Source: Coemansia sp. RSA 1804
Lineage: Eukaryota > Kickxellomycota > Kickxellomycetes > Kickxellales > Kickxellaceae
Length of the DNA stretch: 24,454 nt
Reading direction: 5' to 3'
NCBI GenBank assembly: GCA_027578815.1
Contig: JANBTH010000185.1
Coordinates: 3,809 to 28,262 of the forward strand
Under the pieces are notes generated by a model. That model was not told where the DNA came from, did no database searches, and saw only the letters and a program-made list of their open reading frames with translations. The translations under genes were made by a program, and so were the position numbers. Shown here piece after piece: positions 6,959 to 14,367 of the stretch (position 1 is the first letter of the stretch; every line of letters starts with the position of its first letter).

Positions 6959-9357
6959 ATGGATCTCCGAATCGGTAACAAATACCGGCTAGGCCGCAAG
7001 ATTGGCTCGGGCTCCTTTGGCGAGATTTACCTTGCTGTCAACGTTGTCACCAACGAGGAAGTTGCGGTTAAACTCGAGTCGGTCAAGGCTCGCCACCCTC
7101 AGCTCGAGTATGAGACAAAAATCTACAAAGCTCTTGCTGGAGGCGTTGGAATCCCCTTTATACGCTACTTCGGCGTGGAAAACGATTACAATGTCATGAT
7201 TATCGACCTGCTGGGTCCGTCTCTCGAGGATCTCTTCAACTTTTGCAACCGCAAGTTCAGCCTGAAGACCGTGCTTCTTCTCGGCGACCAACTGGTAAGG
7301 CTCCCTCCCCACGTTTTCACTGCCTTCATCTCATCTAAATGCCTCCTACTGTGTTTTGTGGGGGGGCTGTTGTGGCCAGTTCAGGCCTTCTCTTTTTCGT
7401 GAGACTCTGCCTCTACAATAATGAGTGCGAGTCCTGGGGATGGATATTGTTGTATTTTTTGTTTTCCAAGCGCTCCTTTGTTTACACACCCCTCTGCTTG
7501 TTGTGTTTCTTTGCCACCAATGTTTTTGATGGACAACCTCAACCCTCCTTGCTTGCCAAAAACAAGCGCCTGCTGTCTCTATTTCGTTCACTAGTACCGC
7601 CGCTAATTGCTGCATATGCGTGGCAACAATGCTTTTTTGGTTGTCTAAAAGCCAATATCATCTTTGCCAAACCATGCTTCTTATCAACACACCCCAATCC
7701 TCTTTACAGTGACGTGTATTTGTATGTCCGTATATGTCTATTTTGCTACATTTATTATGGCGTCTTGCGTATCGAAATGGTCTTTTCCTTCCCCGCTTTA
7801 CTTTTATCTTTCCAGTAAATATCATTGTTTTCTGAGTACTAAAATTACACCCGTCATACCTCTCCCATTTACCACCATGCATATAGCTCTCACGTATCGA
7901 GTATATCCACAACAAATCATTTATTCATCGCGACATCAAACCAGACAACTTTTTGATGGGAATTGGCCGTCGCGCTAATCTGGTCCATGTCATTGACTTT
8001 GGGCTTGCAAAAAGATACCGTGATCCTCGCACCCACATGCACATTCCGTATCGCGAGCACAAGAATCTGACTGGCACAGCCCGCTATGCAAGCATCAACA
8101 CTCATCTGGGGCTTGAGCAATCGCGGCGAGATGATCTTGAGAGTCTTGGGTACGTTTTAATGTACTTTTTGCGTGGAAGTCTCCCCTGGCAGGGTCTGAA
8201 GGCAGCTACAAAGAAGCAAAAGTACGATCGTATTATGGAAAAGAAGATGAAAACGACCACAGAGGAGCTCTGCCGCGGATTTCCAAACGAATTTGCAGCC
8301 TATCTCAACTATACCAAGGCCTTACGTTTTGACGATAAACCCGACTACTCCTACCTCAAGCGTCTCTTCCGCGACCTCTTTGTTCGCAGCGACTTTAAAT
8401 ACGACTACATGTTTGACTGGACCCCCTTCAAAGGAGTAAGTTCTTGAAGCACGCTTGAATTTCTTTCCATGTGCGTTTGCTTTTTATATTAAAGGTACTG
8501 CCTACTGTTTGAAGACTCTCCAGGCTGATTTTGTGTTTTTTTTCTTTTCTATGCATGTTTTCTGGCATTAACACAACACTGCGAATGTGTAGGAGCGCAG
8601 CGCCTCTGGATCTGCTCAAGGGCAACACCCAGCTGCCGCTGATACGCAACGGCAGATGCAGCAGCAGCCCCAGCAAGACCAACAAGAACAGCAGCAGCAG
8701 CAGCAGCAAATTCAGAGTCAGGGTCAGGCAGCCGGCATCTCGCCCTCCCAATTGCAGCAGCTGCCGCCTTCGCAGGCAATTCCTTCCTCGGCATACAGAT
8801 CACAGGCCATCCCGGCGGCAACACAACAGGTAGGCGCATATACGCTCAATAACAATGTCTATACCGCCGACCATGCACAAAATGCACCTGGCATCACTCA
8901 CTCGAGCTTTAGACGCAATAATGTCGAGCCTTCTGCCGCGGCTTACAATGCATTGTTGCCTCAGCATCATCAACAACAGTACCGCATGATGCAGGGCCTT
9001 CCACCAAATGCCGCCGGACTCGACCAAATGCAACTCTCCGTAGCACAGCAGCACCCGATCCAAACGATGGTGCCACAACACCAGCCGGCTATTCCGCAGC
9101 CGATGGGATACATGCAGCCGCCGCAAATTGCCCACAACACCGCCCAGGCGATGATGTATGGCCAGCCGCAGCCCCAGAAGATGCCTCAGCAGAGCGATAG
9201 GATGGTGCTCAGAAGCAGCACCCGGGCAGGCGCCCCGGTACCCATGAACAACCCTGTAATACCCACCTCTGGCCACGCCGGAAAGCCGCGCTATCGCCAG
9301 AACTCTCAGGACGAAATCTCGGGGAATCCAGGCGCTCTCTATGACGGATCGCGCTGA
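6959..9357 (+). CDS. HRR25: Casein kinase 1, delta/epsilon type (Hrr25/Hhp1)
   Basis: Three exons (6959-7294, 7887-8435, 8593-9357) give 549 residues. This Ser/Thr kinase family acts in DNA repair, ribosome biogenesis, vesicle traffic and meiosis. The start MDLRIGNKYRLGRKIG is the canonical CK1 N-terminus. The Gly-rich loop GSGSFGEIY spans residues 16-24 and the ATP lysine is K38. HRDIKPDN carries catalytic D128, IDFGLAK carries metal-binding D149, and ARYASINTHLGLEQSRRDDLES is the CK1-specific replacement of the APE motif. The core ends at LRFDDKPDYSYL...YDYMFDW. A 250-residue Gln/Pro-rich tail from exon 3 matches the P/Q-rich tail of Hrr25. Both introns are phase 0, and both joins are supported by the CK1 alignment (DQL-LSRIEYIH and FDWTPFKG-ERSASG). 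Symbol is by family; naming varies between fungi. Confidence 0.95.
7295..7886 (+). other. CK1 intron 1 (592 nt)
   Basis: The donor is GTAAGG and the acceptor ATATAG. A TACTAAA branch-like site lies at 7837-7843. The flanking codons join as DQL-LSRIEYIH, collinear with other CK1 proteins, so no residues are missing and no cryptic exon is required. It is long next to the 157- and 209-nt introns seen elsewhere here. Confidence 0.92.
8436..8592 (+). other. CK1 intron 2 (157 nt)
   Basis: The donor is a perfect GTAAGT and the acceptor is TGTAG. It is phase 0 and sits at the boundary between the kinase core and the Gln-rich tail. Reading through it instead would give only three more residues (VSS) and a stop, so a short tail-less isoform by intron retention is conceivable. 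Confidence 0.85.
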
Positions 9358-10072
9358 TACGGTCTTTGCACAGAGACCTCACTTCCTTGCTTCAGCCACG
9401 ACCTTCTATACGCATATATGATATGTTCTTTCTGTCGATGTAGCAATGCACCCCTGGCGTAAAGATCCAACCCAATCTCTACTTTTTTTTGTGTTTGTGC
9501 GAGCCGCTCTTTTTTTCTGTGGTCGCCATTATTCTTTTCTTTTGATATCATGTTCCCTTTGTCCCTTCTAAGTGCGACGAATGAGGAATATTAAGTGACG
9601 TAGCTTCTACTCCAGCACTTTGCTTGGTGAAGTAAGCTGGTTGCGGTGGAGGGCGCAGGCGTTGCCCACATTTGCAGCACAGGGATTAAGAGAAACAAGC
9701 ACAGTCTTTGCTTGGAATGTTGCCGACAAGCCCTCCTTTTTCCAGGACCCTTCTCACATATCTCTGGCATTGTTCTCTGTCTTTTCTCTTTTACTCTTAC
9801 ATCAAGCCCTGACATTCTACACCTCTTTTAACCGTGAAATAAATACTGCTGGTTTTACTTGGTTATTGGTTCTGTGTTTGCGTTGGTGAAGCATATCGTT
9901 TGCACAAAAAAAGTGATGCAGAGAAAAACAATACAGTATGTCTGGATCCAGATTGCTTGCGTGTGGATGAATGTGTGGTGGACCAGATGGCCAAACGCTA
10001 TTAGAATTGTGCGGCATTGATCTAGCTGCGTTCAGTTGAGCTAGTGGAAATATATTAGAAATGGCGGGGGAG
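9358..10072. other. CK1/METTL5 convergent intergenic region
   Basis: These 715 bp separate two 3' ends. AATAAA at 9838-9843 is a possible plus-strand poly(A) signal, about 480 nt after the CK1 stop. The open frames around 9591-9889 start at non-ATG codons and show no domain. I see no RNA gene. Confidence 0.5.
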
Positions 10073-10744
10073 TTACGTCTGTTTCTTGTAAAGACGAAGC
10101 AGATCGACTTTAACGTCGACTGACTTTTTCTTATGGAACTTGTACATCATCGGGATATCAAAGTTTAGCTCAGCAAGGACCTCGCACTCAAACCCCCACG
10201 TTTGCGCCTTCCTGACAAGATAGTCTCTTGTGGACGTCTTGTGAAGAGAGTAGATTGCACCTCTTGCCAGCATGCAAGCTGCTTGGAGAAAAAGCACGTC
10301 TATTCCCTTATTACCTGGCTTTGTTCCAAACGGGGGATTGAGGATTGCCGTGTCAAAGGCCTGTTCCATTCGCAACAGCAGCCCTTTGTTGACAGAAAGT
10401 GATCCAGTGTCATTTTCGTTGCATATGCTTCCTTGAACCAGATCTATCGTGTCGCCAAGCCCAAACTCATCAATGTTGGCCTGTGCTGTCTCCAATGCCC
10501 CAGCGTCAATATCAGCCCCCAAGACATGGCTTGCACCCATCATGCTTGCCGCAATAGCAAGAACGCCGCATCCGCATCCAAGGTCAACAACCGCCTTCCC
10601 GTCAATATCCCCATACGTGGTTTCGGCCGTATAAAGAATGCGAGACGCGAGGTGCGCCGTTGTTGGATACTGTTCCAGCTGGGCTTTTGGCTCCTTAAAC
10701 ACAGCTATGTCTCCAAGATACCCTTCAAGTTGCTTTAGCTTCAT
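10073..10744 (-). CDS. METTL5: METTL5-type 18S rRNA m6A methyltransferase
   Basis: This 223-residue class I SAM-dependent methyltransferase should place a single N6-methyladenosine on 18S rRNA; the human enzyme works with TRMT112. The N-terminus KLKQLEGYLGDI...FKEPKAQLEQYPT is a METTL5 signature. Motif I, VVDLGCGCGVLAIAA, spans residues 52-66, and the acidic SAM-ribose motif follows at GADID (76-80). The catalytic NPPFGTK is at 136-142. Next come the family-specific YSLHKTSTRDY and the C-terminal block PMMYKFHKKKSVDVKVDLLRLY. Length is close to the human 209 residues, with a small insertion (NENDTGSLSVNKG) before the NPPF strand. The start ATG at 10742-10744 fits the family alignment. It is divergent from the SET methyltransferase gene; its upstream region runs into the assembly gap. 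Confidence 0.96.
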   Translation of the reverse strand: MKLKQLEGYLGDIAVFKEPKAQLEQYPTTAHLASRILYTAETTYGDIDGKAVVDLGCGCGVLAIAASMMGASHVLGADIDAGALETAQANIDEFGLGDTIDLVQGSICNENDTGSLSVNKGLLLRMEQAFDTAILNPPFGTKPGNKGIDVLFLQAACMLARGAIYSLHKTSTRDYLVRKAQTWGFECEVLAELNFDIPMMYKFHKKKSVDVKVDLLRLYKKQT

Positions 10745-10966
10745 TGCCGTATCGTATCCCTCGACCTCTTGTTTGCTCTACCGATATTGCCACGTCAAAT
10801 AACGAAAGGCCAATGATCCAGGAAACACAAAAACTGTGAGCAATACCTTCTCTGCTTGCTAGACGTACAAAGGTGTGTAGAAAAAAGGTGTGAAAAAGAT
10901 CAAGAATCAACTTTTTTCAATTTTTTCTGAAAAAAAAAAGACGCTACGCTGCCTCTCGCCGCTTTG

Positions 10967-11046
10967 AGCGAGAGTATCAAGGGCTTTAAATTTGTTATAA
11001 AAACAAGCGTGCGGTGATCTCCGCAAGTAATAAAACTTTTTTTTTT
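10967..11046. repeat. Left copy of the sequence flanking the N gap
   Basis: The 70 bases from AGCGAGAGTATC to AATAAAAC, plus a T10 run, are repeated after the gap. This copy ends T10 then A, then N. Identity over the 70 bases is complete by eye. It probably represents the end of the left contig, stopped at a homopolymer. Confidence 0.95.
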
Positions 11047-11047
11047 A

Positions 11048-11143
11048 NNNNNNNNNNNNNNNNNNNNNNNNNNNNNNNNNNNNNNNNNNNNNNNNNNNNN
11101 NNNNNNNNNNNNNNNNNNNNNNNNNNNNNNNNNNNNNNNNNNN
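11048..11143. other. Assembly gap (96 N)
   Basis: Ninety-six N lie between two copies of the same sequence. The gap size is probably a scaffolder estimate rather than measured bases. Confidence 0.98.
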
Positions 11144-11222
11144 AGCGAGAGTATCAAGGGCTTTAAATTTGTTATAAAAACAAGCGTGCGGTGATCTCCG
11201 CAAGTAATAAAACTTTTTTTTT
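11144..11222. repeat. Right copy of the sequence flanking the N gap
   Basis: This repeats the left copy base for base for 70 nt and then has T9 followed by CTGCTGATAG. It starts at the first base after the N run, as expected of the beginning of an overlapping contig. Confidence 0.95.
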
Positions 11223-11377
11223 CTGCTGATAGATATTGCTTGGCTTGGCTGCTTTTCTCTCTTTCTTTCTTGACTGTTCTGAATTCATTGCTTTTGCAAT
11301 TGTTTTATGTCTTATGCTGTCCTGCGCAGAAGGCTGGTTCTGTCGTTTCATCATCCAGTCAGCATTGGGCTTAGCGC

Positions 11378-12877
11378 ATGAGCAAGGGTCGCACCTACAG
11401 AACGCGGAAGCGGCGGGTTGCCTGTGACCAACAGAAGCAAGCAAGTGGACGGGTTGCTCAAGACAAAGAATGGACTGAACTGCGTGGCTGGTGCAGAGAA
11501 CGGCGTATGCCCAAGGCGATGCTCACTCTGGCCTACTTTCCAGAAACATTTCGAGGGATGATGGCGACAAAAGACATTTGCAAGGGAGACAACATTGTTC
11601 GTATGCCTGAGCACCTCCTGATGACTGCCTCAAAGGCTAAAAGGGATATTGCAATCGTGTCTGGCTTCACACAACCGAATGCCTCTGTTTTACCAGATAT
11701 CTGCGGGCTTTCAGAACACCAGATGCTGACATATTGGCTCTACATAGAGCAGATGCGAGGCGACGGTTCCTACTGGAGACATTATGTGAGATCGCTTCCT
11801 CAGGATTTTGCAAGTGTTCCTCTTTTTTTACTTTCTGGCGAAAGCCCTAGAGGCGAGATCTCAACAACTACGGATTCAGCACGGTGGATCGCAAGCCATC
11901 TTCCTCAAGCCGTGCATTGCAAAGTGGTTGAGCAGCAGTCGCGACTTTTTACCGATTGGTCTCGCACGCAAATGTACTCTTCCTCCGCTGGAACACCTAT
12001 AATGGAGGATTGGAGACGCTATGTCTGGGCGTGGCTAGCAGTCAGCACGCGCTGCATCCACCTGGGTCGGAACATTGCCTCCCAGATCCCTGCGCCTCAA
12101 GACACGGTTGCCTTGGCTCCATTTCTCGATTTTCTCAACCACAGCAATGAGGCAAGGGTCACGACGTCTTTCGACCTTGCTAGCCGCCAGTTTGTGATAA
12201 GAACTCTGACGCCCTATAAAAGAGGTTGCGAGGTTTTTATATCGTATGGCCCACACGACAACTCCTTTATGCTTGCAGAGTACGGGTTCGTTCTTGCTGG
12301 CAACCCCTTTCAGGGGCTAGAATTGGATCACTATGTGGATGCATGGGTTGCGACTGCAAGGTCGAACCTCATAGCCTCCACGCCAGGCAGACCAGCAGCA
12401 ATGCAGCCTAGTGATGTCGACCACCTTATACACACAATAGAGCAACGCGGGCTCTGGAGAGATTTTGTATTATCTCCTGGCGACAGCGACATTCCTTACC
12501 GCTTGCACGCGGCGCTGCGACTTCTCATTGTAGCTGCTGTGGATCCACAGCATAGGCGCCAGCCTGTTTCGCTGAAAAGGGAGATTGCTAGATGGGAGCG
12601 CTGGCTCCGCGGCGAGCATGTCGATGATGGCGAGGCAAGTATCAGGAACCATGCAATTGGGAGCTGGATAAAGACAACTTGTCGTATCATTGCAGATACA
12701 TCGACAAAAATGATAGATGACATCTGCACGTTTCAGCACGCTCAGCACGCTCAGCAGACAAAACGAGGACGTTCTGTGGACGGGTTTTTGATCCGCTGTC
12801 TACTTGTGATCTGGAAAGAAACCAATGCCATTGCAGTTGGTAACAAGTTTTATCACAAAAGCCAGCCGGCGATATAA
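11378..12877 (+). CDS. SETD4-like SET-domain lysine methyltransferase
   Basis: This 499-residue single-exon gene belongs to the split-SET class (SETD3/SETD4/SETD6, RuBisCO LSMT relatives), which methylate lysine or histidine on histones, ribosomal or other proteins. LAYFPETFRGMMATKDICKG, followed by RMPEHLLMT, is the N-terminal SET segment. WAWLAVSTRCIHL, then ALAPFLDFLNHSNEARV (N254-H255-S256), is the SAM-binding half. VFISYGPHDN, with catalytic-site tyrosine Y290, and LAEYGFVLAGNP close the domain. These strings resemble human SETD4 more than SETD3 or SETD6. The C-terminal 180 residues match the position of the Rubisco-substrate-binding-like helical domain. The first 35 residues are basic and unlike the family, so the true start could differ. 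The substrate is unknown. AATAAA at 12972-12977 may serve it. Confidence 0.88.
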   Translation: MSKGRTYRTRKRRVACDQQKQASGRVAQDKEWTELRGWCRERRMPKAMLTLAYFPETFRGMMATKDICKGDNIVRMPEHLLMTASKAKRDIAIVSGFTQPNASVLPDICGLSEHQMLTYWLYIEQMRGDGSYWRHYVRSLPQDFASVPLFLLSGESPRGEISTTTDSARWIASHLPQAVHCKVVEQQSRLFTDWSRTQMYSSSAGTPIMEDWRRYVWAWLAVSTRCIHLGRNIASQIPAPQDTVALAPFLDFLNHSNEARVTTSFDLASRQFVIRTLTPYKRGCEVFISYGPHDNSFMLAEYGFVLAGNPFQGLELDHYVDAWVATARSNLIASTPGRPAAMQPSDVDHLIHTIEQRGLWRDFVLSPGDSDIPYRLHAALRLLIVAAVDPQHRRQPVSLKREIARWERWLRGEHVDDGEASIRNHAIGSWIKTTCRIIADTSTKMIDDICTFQHAQHAQQTKRGRSVDGFLIRCLLVIWKETNAIAVGNKFYHKSQPAI

Positions 12878-13293
12878 CAGCAACACCTAATTATTTTAGA
12901 TTGTGTTCTGCAAAAAAATATTATAAATGGACGTGGTCGTTTTTCCCAAGCGCAACTCTTTTCACAAAAGAAATAAAACAATATGCACCAGCCGCAGCTG
13001 CATCAAAGAGGGGAGAAAACATGCAGAATGCTTCTGTTTGCAGCGCCCCTTTGAGACAAGTTTAAAGCTGCTGCTCTCATCCATCTTTTCTCTTTCTTTT
13101 TCTTATTTCCTGCTGTTTTTCTAGTACTAGTATTGCCAAACCATCCTTCTTATACTTTAGTGAACCACATCTATTGCCTCTCGCATCCTTTATATCCTGA
13201 TCTGTGTGCTCTGTCTACGCATCGTACTTGCAACGTCTCTCTTTCTACACGCAACCAGGGAAAAAGATAGGATAAAGAGAAATAGCGCCAGAA
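12878..13293. other. SETD4-like/NIPSNAP intergenic region
   Basis: About 415 bp of tandem intergenic sequence. AATAAA at 12972-12977 lies 95 nt after the upstream stop. The right half is pyrimidine-rich, as expected of the NIPSNAP promoter and leader. No gene is visible. Confidence 0.5.
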
Positions 13294-14232
13294 ATGTTTT
13301 CAGCAGGCCTTGTATTGCTTCCTAGCGCAAGAAATGTGCTAGGGGCGGTCCCTCGCGCAGCCTGTACTCCAGTCTCGCGCAGTGGCATGCGGTATTTTTC
13401 CGCCAGGTCGGCTCTCCGTGCTGATGACGCAAGCGAGTCTAACCCTAGCTCTGCCTCGTCAGCGGACGAGCCAAAGAAAACCCTTCCGCAAAAAGCGTCG
13501 CACATTGTTCGCTCTATTCTGCACGGCTCCGAGCAGGTCCGTCAAGAGACCAAAGACACGCTTTCTAAGGTTCTTGCGCGCGGGAAATATGTGCATGAGC
13601 TGGCGGTGCATGATGTAAAGCCAGGACGCATGGACGAGTATAAATCTGTCGTTGCCGAGCTCTATCCGCGCATTGTTCGCAACCTTAGTCCAAAGGTGAA
13701 GCTTGTTGGCAGCTGGGAAACCGATATCGGCGATCTGGACACTGCAATCCATGTCTGGGAGTACCAAGGGTATCCTGCGCTTTCCGAGGCATATACGCTG
13801 TACAAGACAGAGTCGGCGTACAGGGAGCTGCACCAGAGACTGCTGCCTCTTCTCCGGAAGCGGAACTCGCAGGTGATGCTGGAATTCAAGTTTTGGCAAA
13901 CGCATCCACCAGTAACAAAGGGCGGCGTGTACGAGCTAAGGAGCTACATGCTCAAGCCTGGCACACTTCTTGAATGGGAGCAAAACTGGCGGGTGGGTGT
14001 CGAGTGCCGGCGGCATCACGAGGAACCAATGGGCGCGTGGTTTTCACAGCTTGGGGATCTCAACCAGGTTCACCATCTATGGCAGTACCCGGATCTGCAT
14101 GTTCGCAAAAAGGTGCGCGAGTCTGCGTGGAGCGAGAACGGATGGCCTGAAACAGTGCTGAACACTGTGCCGCTTATCCAAAGAATGAGCTCGCGCATTA
14201 TGCTACCCATGTCGTTTAGCTCGCTCAAGTAA
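13294..14232 (+). CDS. NIPSNAP: NIPSNAP family mitochondrial protein
   Basis: This 312-residue protein has two tandem NIPSNAP ferredoxin-like (dimeric alpha-beta barrel) domains. Residues 1-45 are rich in Arg, Ser and Ala and lack acidic residues, which fits a mitochondrial presequence. Domain 1 begins near residue 98 (YVHELAVHDVKPGRMDEY) and includes LVGSWETDIGDLDTAIHVWEY. Domain 2 begins near residue 210 (GGVYELRSYMLKPGTLLEWE) and ends with TVPLIQRMSSRIMLPMSFS, closely matching animal NIPSNAP1/2. Animal members sit in the mitochondrial matrix and are displayed on damaged mitochondria as mitophagy tags. Whether that holds in fungi is not known from sequence. It is tail to tail with SEC16, with only 135 bp between stops. 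Confidence 0.95.
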   Translation: MFSAGLVLLPSARNVLGAVPRAACTPVSRSGMRYFSARSALRADDASESNPSSASSADEPKKTLPQKASHIVRSILHGSEQVRQETKDTLSKVLARGKYVHELAVHDVKPGRMDEYKSVVAELYPRIVRNLSPKVKLVGSWETDIGDLDTAIHVWEYQGYPALSEAYTLYKTESAYRELHQRLLPLLRKRNSQVMLEFKFWQTHPPVTKGGVYELRSYMLKPGTLLEWEQNWRVGVECRRHHEEPMGAWFSQLGDLNQVHHLWQYPDLHVRKKVRESAWSENGWPETVLNTVPLIQRMSSRIMLPMSFSSLK

Positions 14233-14367
14233 CTGAAGCGCTTTTGTCTAACAAGCGAGCTCTCTTTCCAGCAATTTCAGTAGTCATTTTTTTATTATGA
14301 AAAGAGTGTGCTTTGATTTCAATGAAATACGGTAATATAGAACACGAGAATAAGCTTTTTCGTCTTA
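14233..14367. other. NIPSNAP/SEC16 short convergent spacer
   Basis: The two stops are 135 bp apart. In minus sense an AATAAA at 14291-14296 is placed to end the SEC16 transcript, inside what must be the NIPSNAP 3' UTR. On the plus side GAATAAG near 14350 is a weaker signal close to the SEC16 stop. The two mRNAs therefore probably overlap at their 3' ends. Confidence 0.5.
14291..14296 (-). terminator. Poly(A) signal for SEC16
   Basis: AATAAA in minus sense lies 72 nt past the SEC16 stop. Hexamer and spacing fit, but there is no transcript evidence. Confidence 0.45.

Larger units (their letters stand above)
10745..11377. other. METTL5/SETD4-like divergent promoter with assembly gap
   Basis: The apparent 633 bp between the two start codons includes 96 N and a duplicated flank. 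If the duplicate is a contig overlap, the true spacing is about 460 bp. Within it are a hairpin at 10953-10974, A/T homopolymers, TATAAAA at 11173-11179 (199 bp before the SETD4-like ATG; also 10996-11002 in the other copy), and TTGGCTG at 11245-11251. Confidence 0.6.

Noticed and set aside
9591..9889. Overlapping 60-90-codon frames between CK1 and METTL5
   Set aside because: They start at non-ATG codons on either strand, compete with each other, and show no family resemblance.
10900..11157. Minus frame running through the N block
   Set aside because: Its middle is unknown residues from N and its ends are the duplicated contig flank.
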